Below are positions 44,200 to 57,800 of a stretch of 64,000 nucleotides of DNA, in pieces. Under the pieces are notes generated by a model that saw only the letters and a list, made by a program, of their open reading frames with translations, did no database searches and was not told where the DNA came from. Each line of letters begins with the position of its first letter. Position 1 is the stretch's first letter. The stretch comes from Xenorhabdus griffiniae (GTDB lineage Bacteria > Pseudomonadota > Gammaproteobacteria > Enterobacterales > Enterobacteriaceae): assembly GCF_037265215.1 (NCBI RefSeq), contig NZ_CP147737.1:1954001-2018000 (forward strand). Reading direction: 5' to 3'. The translations under genes were made by a program, and so were the position numbers.

Positions 44200-45889
44200 T
44201 CACTTCTGCCATAGGCGGGTTACCCATTGCCCGACATGGGGGGCGGATAGCAGGGTCATATGATTGCCGGGCACAACCATCGTATTGAGTTCTGCCACCA
44301 GAAGACGCCATTGGGTTTCGCGACTCCTCCTTTCATCCTTATCGCCTTCCTCAGCGTTAACCAGATGGACAAGTCCCTTATAACGGGCGCGAGGAATATA
44401 ACGGGTGTTCAGGTTAGCTTGCATAACGCGAATAATCCCTTGCAACAGCGATATTGGTGTTTTGGCCGGGAAAAGGCCGGCCTTAACCAAGGCACTGTGC
44501 AGATGCTGGATCTGTTCATCCGCGGCCAGGTTAGCAAAATCTTGCCGGGCGAGCGGAAGCGGCTGATTTAATATCATATTATAGATATCGATTAACTCCA
44601 TGATTGTCTCAATACGGTTGACTGACTTGAGAGCTTTTCCTTGCTGGTCAGGTTCATCGGTATCAATAAGAATAAGATCGGATACCTGTTCTCCTTCCGC
44701 TTGCAATTGCAAGGCGATTTCAAAGGCAATCCAGCCACCAAAAGAGTGGCCTAGCAGGTGATAGGGACCATAAGGTTGGAGTTGTCGGATTTTCTGGATA
44801 TAAGCACGGGCTGCGCCTTCAACACTGCGGTAAGGGGAATGATGTTCAATCGTGAACCCACGTGCCTGTAAAGCGTATACCGGAAGTTGTGCTGGGAACG
44901 ATAGGGCCAGTTCGAGCAGACTGGACGGGCTGGCGCCGGCACCCGGCAGGCAAAAGAGCGGTGATACGGATGGAGTGCCCTGCTGGATCATAACCAGTGG
45001 GTCGAAGGAAGGCATATCCGGTAAATTTTCAGTGATTGAATCCACGATTTGGTTGAGCAGAGGCGAATGCATTATGGAAAAATGCGTCCCGCCGATAGGG
45101 TGGAGCACCGAATCGTGGCCGACAATGCCATGCCAGCCGCGCCAACTGTCGCCGTTAACTAACTCTTCCGCCGTATAGAGGTGGACAGGTAAGGTGGATT
45201 TTTGCGCGATGTATCCCTGACCAAGCTGTGTAATCATCTCGGCGGTATAGAAACGCAGAAGAATATCTTCGCGCGTGATGCCCGCCGACAGCCATTGGCG
45301 TTCGATACAGTGATCAAGCACTTGCTCCAGATTACTGAGGCTGTGCAGCTCTGCTAACGCTTCCTCATCGCCAATCATTTTTTGAGTACGCAGTGCATTA
45401 ATGATTAATTCTAGTCGCCTTGCTTCCTCGTCTACAGAGGGGGCATCACTGTCTTTATGGGTGTGATAATAGGAATCGATCATACCAAGAAACGCGACTG
45501 TCTCACCGTCACGGGTTAATTGTTGGGCTATTTCATAGGCAATCAACCCGCCAATCGACCAGCCCATCAGACGATAAGGTCCCTGGGGTTGGAGGCGACG
45601 AATGGCCTGAATATGGCAGGCGGCAAGAGCTTCAATCGATATTGGAGGGTGTGCCAATGTATGGATGCCAAGCGCCTGTAAGGCATAGACGGGAAGTTCA
45701 GGGGGGAGTAAGGCAGCCAGGGGAGAATACACCAGGGGATCGCCGGAAGTTTCGTGCACTAAGAATAAAGGGAGCAAGGAACCTGTCGGGCTGAGTGGGA
45801 CAGGGTTTGCATCAAATGGAGATACAGGCATGACGAAGTGCTCCTTAGTAGCCAGGGCCAGATCACATAAGGTTGGATGGGCGAACAGG
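44200..45889 (-). other. Tandem thioesterase didomain TE1-TE2 of line A
   Basis: TE1 has GWSIGG, LGMIDSY and GGTHFSIM; TE2 has GHSFGG, LILIDTDEP and PGNHMTLL. The region differs only at scattered residues from the line B didomain at 4806-6529. Release, probably with cyclisation, is the expected role. Confidence 0.9.
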
Positions 45890-48800
45890 GTAGCCAGTGA
45901 AACCTGCATATTTTGTTCACGCATACGATTCAACAACTGTATAGCGAGCAGCGAGTGCCCGCCAAGCTCAAAGAAATGATTGTGACGACTGATTTTTTCC
46001 AGTCCTAACAAATCCTGCCAGATTTGGGCCAGAGCGGTTTCTGTCTTGCCGATAGGCGATTCATAGCCACGCACTGCGAAAGCGGACTGATCGGGAATAG
46101 GTAACGCCTGTCGGTCGAGTTTGCCGTTAGGGGTTAGCGGAAAAGTCGTTAACGAGACAAAGGCGCTGGGTAGCATATAGTCGGCAAGATATTGGGCAAG
46201 TTGCTGGCGCAGTGTGGTTGGCAGCAACTCAATTCCTTCCTGCGGCCGTAAATAGGCGACCAGCCGTTTTTGACCGGGCGTATCTTCACGAACAATCACC
46301 ACCGCTTCGCGTACCCCGTCACATTGGCTGAGTCTGGCTTCGATTTCTTCCAGTTCAATGCGGAAGCCACGCAGCTTGATCTGAAAATCAGTGCGGCCGA
46401 GGTATTCAATATTGCCATCGGGCAGCCAGCGGCCGAGATCGCCGGTTTTGTACATGCGGGCGTCTGGCTCCGCAGAGAATGGATTAGTGAGAAAACGTTC
46501 GGCCGTCAGTTCAGGGCGATCCAAATAACCGCGAGCCACACCAGCGCCCGCGATATGGATTTCACCAGTAACACCGATGGGAACGGGTTGACTATGTGCA
46601 TCCAGAATATAAATCTGGGTATTGGCAATCGGGCGGCCGATAGGAATAGAACGAGTTGCATCAATAAGAGCAGTCATTTCGTAGGTTGCAGCAAACGTCG
46701 TGGTTTCCGTTGGGCCATAGCCATTGATGAGATGTGCAGGTTGGGATTTAGCCAATTGCACCTGCTGTATCTTTCTGGGATCGAGCACATCGCCGCCAAT
46801 AAGCAGGTAGCGCAATTGCCCTAACAGGGGCTTGAGGCTATCGAAATAGGCGTTGAACAAGCCCACTGTTAACCAAAGGGCGGTAACGTGCCCCTTAATT
46901 AGGGTAGCGCAGAAATGAGCCGGCTCGAGTAGCACAGATTGTGGAACGATGTACAGACATCCTCCATTGAGCAGGGCAGACCAGATTTCCCAGGTTGAGG
47001 CGTCAAAAGCGATATTGGCACAATGAGCGACACAGTCGTGCGCACCGATATCTGCGTAAGCATTATTAATCACCAGCCGATTGATACTGCGGTGCTCGAC
47101 CATCACCCCTTTCGGCTGGCCGGTTGAGCCAGAAGTGTAGATCACATAGGCCAGATGGCGTGACGTGAGACCCAGTGTATGTGCTTGCGGGTTGTGGGTC
47201 GGTTGTGTTGCCAAACATGGATCTGGTGCATCAAGCAATACTTTGGGTATGGTGTTGTCCAGTCGGTTAACCTGAGTTGTTTGCGTTAGCAAGGCCACGG
47301 GTCTTGCATCCTCAAGCATATAGATCAGCCGTTCAGTCGGATAGTTTGGATCGATAGGGACGTAAGCCCCGCCAGCCTTAAGGATACCCAGTAAGCCGAC
47401 GATTGTGTCTAAACTGCGTTCAGCACAAATCGCTACCCGATCATCCGGGCGCACACCCAGCGTGATCAAATAATGGGCCAGGCGATTGGCGCGGCGGTTG
47501 AGTTCACCATAGCTCAGTGTCTGGCCTTCATAGACAATAGCAAGAGTATCAGGATGCTGTTCTGCATGAGTTTCAAACAGTTGGTGGATCAGGGCATCTT
47601 GCGGAAAATCCGTTTGAGTGGCGTTGAAATTTATCAATAGCTGTTGCTGTTCTGATTCCGGCAGCATCGGCAAGACAGCAATGCGTTGTGTTTCATCTGC
47701 CACTATCGCCATCAGTATATTGGTTAAGTAACTGACCATACGCTCAACAGTTGCAGCATCGAACAGCGCGGTAGCATAGGACAAGGCGCCGGTTAAACCT
47801 GCTTCAGTTTCTGCCAGTGATAATGTCAAATCAAAATGAGTGGTGTGATACGTCTGTTCAAATGGTGTGAGCTGTAGTTCAGGCAAGATGAGAGTTTGGG
47901 CTGGCGTGTTATTTAAGGCCAGCATCACCTGGAAGAGCGGGCTGTGGCCCAGGCTACGTTCAGGTTGGAGGGCTTCTACCACCTGCTCGAAAGGCAGATC
48001 CTGATGGGCGTAGGCGGCCAGCGCCCGTTCGCGAACTTGTGCAAGCAGATCAGCCACACTGAGTTCATCATTGAATGTAACGCGCAAGGCTAGCGTATTG
48101 ACGAAGAACCCTATCAACCCTTCAAGCTCATGATGCGGGCGGTTAGCGACTGGAGTACCAATAACGATATCATCTTGTCCACTGAGTCGGGCCAGCACGA
48201 TACTCCAGGCACTCAATAGGGTCATAAACAGCGTGGTGTTATGGCGCTGTCCAAGCTCCTTTAGTGACGTCAATAAGGTGGTATCAAGCTGGAAAGAGAT
48301 TTGGTCACCGATATAGGTTTGTATGGCTGGGCGTGGCCGATCGGTGGGTAACGTCAGTAAGGCCGGTGCGCCTTCAAGCTGAGTACACCAGAAATCACGT
48401 TGTGCAGCGAGGGTGGCTGCTTTTAACTGTCCATGTTGCCAGACCGCATAATCAGCATATTGAATGGATAGTGGTGGTAAAGGATCTTCATTGCCATCAA
48501 GTGCCGCACAGTAGAAAATCCCCAATTCTCGTACCAGCACGCCAATAGACCAACCGTCGGTAATAATATGGTGTTGTGTGAGTAGCAGCACGTGTTCCTT
48601 ATCCGCCAGTTGCAGCAGTTGACCGCGGATCAGGGGGCCTTGAGCAAAATCGAAAGGCGTTTGGGCTTCAAGGGTCGCGAGTTCAGTCACCCGCTTGATA
48701 TGCAAAGCGGGATCGAGCTGACGCAAGTCCTGACAGGACAGGGCAAAACCGATATCCGCCGGGGCGATTTGCTGGCTGGGTTGGCCTGCAATCAGCACAA

Positions 48801-51800
48801 AGCGGGTGCGCAAACTTTCATGCCGAGCCACCAGACGATCAAACGCCGTCATCAGGGCATGGCGATTGAGTGAACCGGACAAGCGTAGCGCTGCAGGGAG
48901 ATGGTAGGCTTGACTCGCTGCCGGATCGAGCTGACCGAGGAACCATAACCGCTGTTGTGCAAAGGATAAAGGCAAGGGCTGGCTGCGATCAGCTGGGGAA
49001 ATCACGGTTTGTGTGAGCGTGGCCGTTTCCGTTAACGTCTGGGCCTGCGCCAGCAGGACGGGTTGAGCAAACAGGGTTTGTAACGGTAATTCCCGCGCCA
49101 GTCGCTGACGGATACGGGCGACAAGCTGGACGGCAAGCAGGGAATGCCCGCCCAGCTCAAAGAAATGATCATGGCGGCCAACCCGTTCCAGCCCCAGCAA
49201 GTCCTGCCAGATTTTAGCCAGTGCGGTTTCTGTGTCACCGACTGGCGCTTCATAGCGGCGCGTTGCCACGGCTGACGCATCCGGTGCAGGCAGGGCCTGA
49301 CGGTTAAGTTTGCCATTGGGCGTGAGTGGGAAAGTTTCCAGCATCACAAAAGCACTGGGTAACATATAGTCAGCCAGGTGTCGCGCGAGTTGCTGACGCA
49401 GTTCAGCCGGCATGAGTTTAGCGCCCGCCAGCGGCCGCAGATAGGCCACCAGCCGTTTCTCGCCAGGCTCATCTTCGCGGGCAATCACCACGGCTTCGCG
49501 CACCCCGTGACACTGCATCAGCTGTGTTTCGATTTCCCCCAGTTCAATGCGGAACCCCCGCAGTTTGACCTGAAAATCATTGCGGCCGAGGTATTCGATA
49601 TTGCCATCGGGCAGCCAGCGGCCGAGGTCGCCGGTTTTGTACATGCGGTCATTGGGATTTGGGGAAAACGGGTCAACAAGGAAACGTTCAGCGGTCAGTT
49701 CCGGCCGGTTTCGATACCCACGGGCCACCCCAGCGCCGGCGATATAGATTTCTCCGGTCACGCCCAAAGGTACGGGCTGGCCGCTGCCATCAAGGATATA
49801 AATACGGTTGTTGGCAATCGGGCGACCGATGGGGGGCAGTGTTGGCCATGGTGCCATTGCCTTATCCAATGAATATGCCGTGACAACGTGGCTTTCTGTC
49901 GGGCCATAGTGATTATGTAACCGGCAATCAGCCCGTTGCAGGAAACGCGCAATGGCCGGTGTAATACGCAATTGCTCGCCGGCGGTGATGATATGTGCCA
50001 GACAGGAAAAATCCTCTTCACTGTCACTGGCGGCTTCAGCCAGATGCTGGAGCGCAATATAGGGCAGAAAAACGCGGCCAATCTGTTGTTGCTGAATCAG
50101 CCGGAGAAGCTGTTGCGGCGCCCGCCGTTGGGTTTCATTAACCAGAACCAGACAGCCGCCTTCACTCAGGGTGGTGAAGATTTCCTGAAAAGCGACATCA
50201 AATCCCAGTGCGGCAAATTGCAGGGTTTTGCCCGTGCCGGCGGGGTGTGAGTGCCATTGCAGTAAGTTTGACAAGGCGGCCAGCGGCATTTCTACGCCCT
50301 TGGGTAATCCGGTGGAGCCAGACGTGTAGATCACATAGGCCAGATGGTGGGGTGTCAGCCCCATATTCTGCGTGTCAGGATTGTCAGTCGGTTGTTCTGC
50401 GAGAGACATTGTCGGCGCATCAAGCAGCAGGGTGAGATAACCGGTGTCTGTACTGTTCAGGGTGTTAGCTAACGTGCTCTGGGTCAGCAGAACCACGGGC
50501 GCCGCATCGTTGAGCATATAGGTTAGCCGTTCAGTCGGGTAGGCCGGATCGAGCGGGACATAGGCGCCGCCAGCCTTAAGGATAGCCAGTAAACTGACCA
50601 CCATATCCAGACTGCGCTCGACACAAATCGCCACGCGCTTGTCTGGACGGACGCCCCGCGCGATCAAATAATGGGCCAACTGATTAGCGCGACGGTTCAG
50701 TTCGCCATAACTCATCGTTTGTTCTTCAAATACCACGGCGGGCGCATTGGGCTGTTGCGCGGCCAGTGCTTCAAACGGGGGATGGATTAAGGTCTCTGGC
50801 GGGAAATCCATCTGTGTGGCATTGAAATCTGCCAGCAATTGTTGTTCCGATTTTGTCATTATCGGCAGAGTGGCAATGCTCTGTGTTTCATCAGTAACCA
50901 TGGCCGCCAATATATTTTTCAGGTAATCAACCATCCGCTCAACTGTGGTTGAATCGAATAAATCAGCAGCATAGGTTATAGCGCCGGCTAAACCTGATTC
51001 GGTTTCAGTGAGTGATAATGTGATGTCAAAATAGGCACCATGGTGAGCCTGCTCAATTGAGGTGAGCTGCAAATCAGGTAATACCAGATTCTGGGCGGGT
51101 GTGTTATTCAAGGTCAGCATTACCTGAAAAATGGGACTGTAGCTTAAGTTACGTTCAGGCTGGAGTGCCTCCACCACCTGTTCGAAAGGCAGATCCTGAT
51201 GAGCATAGGCGGCAAGTGCTCGTTCGCGAACTTGTGCGAGCAGCTCCGTGACATTGAGGCCAGCATTAAATGTGACACGTAAGGCCAGCGTATTGACAAA
51301 GAAACCTATCACGCCTTCAAGTTCATGGTGTGGGCGATTGGCGACTGGGGTGCCGATAACGATATCGTTCTGACCACTGAGTCGGGCCAATACGATACTC
51401 CAGGCACTCAATAGGGTCATAAACAAGGTGCAGTTATGGCGTTGTCCAAGTTCTTTAAGTGATACCAATAACGCGGCATCAAACTGGAAAGAGATCTGGT
51501 CACCCGCATAGGTTTGTATGGCTGGGCGCGGCCGATCGGTGGGTAGCGTCAGTAAGGCTGGCGCGTCTTTAAGCTGGGTACACCAGAAATCACGTTGTGT
51601 TTCCAGAGGCGTTTCTTTTAGCTGAGCATGTTGCCAAACCGCATAATCCGCATACTGGATGGGGAGGGGTGGTAACGGATTTTCTTCGCTCTCAAGCGCT
51701 GCACGGTAGAAAACACCCAGTTCTCGTACCAGCACACCAAGCGACCAGCCGTCAGTGATAATATGATGCAGGGTCAGCAGCAAGATATGCTCTTCGTCTG

Positions 51801-54800
51801 CCAGTTGCAGCAGTTGACCACGAATAAGTGGCCCTTGGACGAAATCAAAAGGTGTTTGGGATTCGCGTTCGATAAGCTCGGTAACACGGCGGGTATGCAA
51901 GGCCGGATCAAGCTGGCACAGGTTGTGGCAGGACAGCGTAAAACCGAGGTCAGCAGGTTCAATGTGTTGGTAGGGTTGTCCTTCAATCAATATAAAGCGA
52001 GTGCGCAGGCTTTCATGGCGGGCAACCAGACGGTCAAGGGCAATCACTAATGCATGACGATCCAGTGAACCGCTCAGGCGTAGTGCCGCAGGTAAATGGT
52101 AGGCTTGACTCGCCGCCGGATCGAGCTGAGCGAGGAACCATAAACGTTGTTGAGCAAAGGAGAGAGGCAGTGGCTGGCTGCGATCCGCAATGGGAATAAC
52201 GGTATGAGTCGTTGTAGCCATGTTAGTTAACGTATGCGCTAATGTCATTAGAATCGATTGGTCAAAGAGCGTCTGTAACGGTAACTCCCGTGCCAGCACC
52301 TGACGGATACGCGCAACAAGTTGGACGGCAAGCAGAGAGTGTCCACCCAGCTCAAAGAAATGATCATGACGGCCAACCTGTTCCAGCCCCAGTAAGTCTC
52401 GCCAGATTTGTGCCAACGCAGTTTCTATTTCACCGACGGGGGCTTCATAGCTGCGCGTCACGACGGCAGCAGCATCCGGTACAGGGAGCGCCTGCCGGTT
52501 GAGTTTGCCGTTAGGCGTTAACGGAAAAGTCGCTAACGTGACGAAAGCACTCGGCAGCATATAGTCGGCAAGGTGTTGAGCGAGTTGCTGACGCAATTCA
52601 GCAGGCAGCAGTTCAGCACCATCCTGTGGACGTAGATAGGCAACCAACTGTTTTTGCCCTGCTTCATCTTCGCGGGCGATCACAACCGCTTCGCACACCC
52701 CATCACACTGCATCAGTTGTGCCTCGATTTCGCCCAATTCAATGCGAAAGCCCCGCAGCTTGACCTGAAAATCATTGCGGCCGAGGTATTCGATATTACC
52801 ATCGGGCAGCCAGCGGCCGAGGTCACCGGTTTTATACATACGTGCGTCTGGCTTTGAAGAGAATGGATCGGCAAGAAAACGTTCGGTAGTCAGTTCCGGT
52901 TGGTTGAGATAACCGCGGGCCAGGCCGACGCCCGCGATATAGATTTCCCCTGTGACACCAAGGGGGACGAGTTGCCCGTGAGGATCCAGAATATAACTTT
53001 GGCTATTGGCGATGGGGCGGCCAATAACGGAAACTTCCGGTACACCTGCCTGAGCAGAATATTCATACCAGGTGGCATCACCATTGATTTCAGATGAACC
53101 ATAAAAATTCAGGAGACGGAGCCAGGGGTAATCTGTCACTACCTGTCGGGCTAACTCAGGTGCAAGCCGTTCTCCACTGCAAATCAACGTCCTGACTGAT
53201 TTGAGATGAATTCGATTATCATGATCCTGTATTAAAAGTTTCAATAGTGAAGGTACAACGACCAGATAGTTAACATTAAAACGCTGCAAACCTGCACTGA
53301 ACTGGATGGGATCTTTCACTTCATGGTTATTGAAAACCACCAGTTTGCCCCCTGCCAACAGTACACCCAACGTTTCAGTGATTGAATCAACAAAGCTGAT
53401 ACTGGTTTTTAACGCCCCGATTAATGGCGGAATCGCGATGTCTCGGACGAACCACAAGAGCCGATTGCATAGGGCCAGATGACTACTCATGACTCCTTTG
53501 GGCAGGCCAGTGGAACCAGAAGTATAAACAACATAGGCCAGATGATGGGGAGTCAGGCCAGATATTTCTGGGTTGTGATCTGGCTGCATTTCCATGCTGT
53601 CATCTTGGATATCAAGCAAGAGGAGAGGAATAGCATCGGTTGACTTAGCACCTGTAAAAATATCAAGCCAGGCTAGTTGGGTCAGTACTGCTACCGGTGC
53701 TGAATCCTCAAGCATATAAGCCAGCCGTTCGGCTGGGTAAGCCGGATCAAGCGGCACATAAGCCCCTCCCGCTTTCAGGATAGCCAGTAAGCCGACCACC
53801 ATCTCTGGGCTGCGTTCGACACACATGGCGACACGATCGTCTGGGCGTACACCCAACATGATTAAATGATGCGCCAGACGATTGGCACGGCGATTCAGCT
53901 CACCATAGCTGAGTGACTGCTCACCGTATACTACGGCGATATCAGCGGGGTGTTGTACTGCTTCGATTTCAAACAGTTGGTGGATCAGGATATCCTGCGG
54001 AAAATCGGCTTGTGTGGCATTGAAGTCTGTCAGCAGTTGTCGTTGCTCCAGAGCAGGCAGGATCGGCACGTGCAGAATGGGTTGCTGCGGATTATGGATA
54101 AGTGCATCAATAAGACCGCTGATAGCCGTGACCAGATAATGAGTTATACGTGCAGGGTCAATACTCGTCACAGTTTGAGCAGTTAAGTGGAAACCAACGC
54201 CCATATCATCTACCGATAGCGTGATTGGATAGTTGGTTCGCTCTTCCGCCGCCAGGATGCGGATACCCGCCCAGACCGAACTGGCTGTTTCCATCTCACC
54301 AGATTGACTGTGACGATAATTCAATAACGCACTGAACAGCGGCATCGGTTGGGGCACGCCACTGCATCGTTGTGCCAGCGATAACGGTGCCTGTTCATGT
54401 TCTAATAACCGAGTCAGATTGTGGTAGGTAGCCTGTACCACTTCTTGCACGCTAAATCCGGTCAGCGTAATCCGTATCGGCAGCGTGTTGATAAACATGC
54501 CTAATATTCGGTTGGCTCCTGTGATCCCTTGTAAACGTCCCAATAATACCGAGCCAAAGACCACATCGTGGTGGCCACTGGTTTGAGCCAACACTTGCGC
54601 CCACGCAACATGAAACAGGACGCCAGGACTGATGCCTAAACGGCGAGCCTGAGAACGAATCGCCTTTGCCAGAGTGGGATCAAGCGACAGGCTGTGTTCG
54701 TTGAGAGTCCGATTATCGCTTGCTACGCTGAGTACCCCGTAAGGCGCGGTTGGTTCAGTAATATCAGCCAGTTGGTCACGGAAATAGGATTCATGCTCTG

Positions 54801-57800
54801 CTACTGGCACACTTAATGTCCGGGCAATAAAGTTGCGATAAGGCAGAGCAGTAGGCAGCATGGCGGCATTTCCCTGCAACACGTGGGCAATCTCAGCGAA
54901 AATCAGCTCCAGTGTCATATGGTCACTGACCAGATGATGAAAACGCAAAGATAACAACCATTCGTCGTGTACGGGAGCATGGGCGATATCTGCGGCAAAC
55001 AGCGGCGCACGGCTTAAATCGAGGCGATACTGGCGTGGATCTGTGTAGTTACGTAATTGTGATGGCATTGATTGGGATAAAACGTCGTCTTCTGTGGACG
55101 GGGTGAAGACATTGATATGCAGTGATGCCTGACGCCAAACCACCTGAACGGGCTGGGCCAGATCTTGCCAATAGGCGGCAGTTCGCAGAATGTCATGGCG
55201 ATCGATAATGTGTTGCAGCGCGGCTAAAAAGGCATCAAGCCGTTCGCGGGTATCGAAAGCGAGCAGGCTTTGCAGCAGATAATCATCACCTTGTGTCTGT
55301 AATAAGTGCTGGAAAAGAATGCCTTCCTGTAACGGCGCCAGTGGATAGATATCCTGCACATTGGCGGCCCCTCCTGACACAGTCGCGACAATGGCATCAA
55401 TCTCGTCCTGGGACAACGAAACCAGTGGCAGCATATCTGGCGTAATGGAAGTACAGCCTTCGGGGATAAGCTGGGGTGGCGTTTCAAAAGCGCAGGGATT
55501 GTCTTGAGATGTCAGAATGGTTTGCGCCAACTCACTTAAGATTGGGGTCGCAAACACACTGCGCACGTCAAGTCGCCAACCAAGGTTATGCAGTTGTTCA
55601 ATCAGGTTGACGATCAGCAATGAGTGTCCGCCGAGTTCAAAAAAATGGTCATGACGACCGACTTGTTCCAGTCCCAGCAAATCTTGCCAGATCCGGGCTA
55701 AAGCCGTTTCTACCTCTCCGACCGGCGTTGCATAGCCGCGAGCGATCACCGCAGATGTATCGGGGACAGGCAGGGCCTGCCGGTCGAGCTTGCCATTAGC
55801 ATTCAGCGGGAAGGTGTCCAATGTCACAAAAGCGCTGGGTAACATATATTCGGCCAGGTGTTGGGCGAGTTGCTGGCGTAATTCGGCCGGTATCAGTTCG
55901 GCACCCGCCAGCGGTCGCAGATAAGCCACCAGCCGTTTCTGCCCTGGCTCATCTTCACGGGCAATAACCACCGCTTCACGTACACCGTGACATTGCATCA
56001 GTTGTGCCTCGATTTCCCCTAATTCAATGCGGAATCCACGCAACTTGACCTGAAAATCATTGCGGCCGAGGTATTCGATATTGCCATCGGGCAGCCAACG
56101 GCCGAGGTCACCGGTTTTGTACATACGGGCGTTCGGTTCTGAAGCGAAGGGATCGCTTAAGAAGCGCTCGGCAGTGAGTTCAGGCCGATTCAGGTAACCG
56201 CGGGCCACACCGGCACCAGCGATATAAATTTCGCCGGTAACCCCAAGGGGAACAAGCTGTCTGGCCGCGTCAAGGATATAGATGCAGGTATTGGCGATGG
56301 GGCGACCAATATGAGAAACAACATTTGTCGTCCGATTCATGCGGATCCAGGTCGAATACGTTGTCGTCTCCGAAGGGCCATAGAGATTACAGATATCCTC
56401 TACACCAGAATAGGCAAACAGATGTTCGACAATATGGGGTTTCAGCGCTTCACCCGCCAGATTAATGGCTTTAACGGTGGGGGGAATGGCATTTGTCTCA
56501 CTCAAATGCGCGATGGCCGACGGCACCGTATTAATCAGGCTGATCGCTTGTTCTGTAGCGGAAGATTTGGCAGCGATTAGCGACAGGGTATCAGCAACAA
56601 TATGAACCGTACCGCCAGAAATCAGTGGCGCAAAACATTCGTACACGGACAAATCAAAATTAAACGAAGTCGCAAACAGAGTATGAGCCAATACTTCGGG
56701 GCGAAAAGTCCGTTGGGCCCAGATCAGGAAATTCACGGTATTGCGATGCGCAATGGCAACCCCTTTGGGTGATCCAGTCGAACCTGATGTGTAGATCACA
56801 TAAGCCAAATGATTTGATGTTAAACCCAGTGCTTGAGCGTCGGGATTGGCTATCGATTGACTTAAGCGGTCTTGATTGTCATTGCTGAGTAGATTGTCGA
56901 TAAAGACCGTAGGGGCGGAACTGGCCAATCTGTCGGTGAATTTTTTCTGCGTGATAACTACGACGGGAGTCGCATCCTCAAGCATATAGGCCAATCGGTT
57001 GGTTGGGTAAGCGGGATCGAGTGGGACATAAGCGCCCCCCGCTTTAAGAATAGCCAGTAACCCCACCACCATTTCTAAACTGCGTTCGACACAGATAGCG
57101 ACTCGATCATCTGGATTTACCCCTAATGTAATCAAATGATAAGCCAGATGATTGGCATAGTGGTTCAATTCCCCATAGCTAAGAGACTGATCGCCACATA
57201 CTACCGCGGTTGCATTGGGCGTTTGTGCAGTTTGCATTTCGACCAGTTGATGGATCAGGGCTTCTTGGGGGAAATCGGCTTGAGTGGCGTTGAATTCCAC
57301 CAACAATTGGTGCCGCTCCGAGGCTGACAATATTGGCAGGCTGGCAATAGTCAGTTCGGTTTCGCTTGTCATTGCCACCAGTACCCGTTTCAAATAGCCG
57401 ACCATCCGTTCTATCGTCGAGGAATCAAACAGATCAACGGCATATTCCAGCTCGCCGAACAAACCAGATTCGGTTTCGGTCAGCGATAAGGTCATATCGA
57501 AGTGGGTACTGTGGCGTGCTTGTTCAATTTGGCTGAGTTGCAAGCCAGGCAACGTCAGGGTCTTGGCGGGCGTATTGTTTAGAGCCAACATCACCTGAAA
57601 GATCGGGCTGTAACTTAGGCTACGTTCAGGCTGAAGTGCTTCCACGACCTGTTCAAATGGAAGATCCTGATGGGCGTAGGCGGCAAGTGCCCGTTCCCGC
57701 ACTTGGTCAAGCAGAGCCGTTACATTAAGGTCATCATTGAGAGTGACACGCAAGGCCAGCGTATTGACAAAGAAACCAACCAGCCCTTCAAGCTCACGGT

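Noticed and set aside
46270..46824. 184-codon plus-strand open frame inside the line A terminal NRPS
   Set aside because: Same reason: it mirrors the A7-A10 region that gives antisense frames in many modules.
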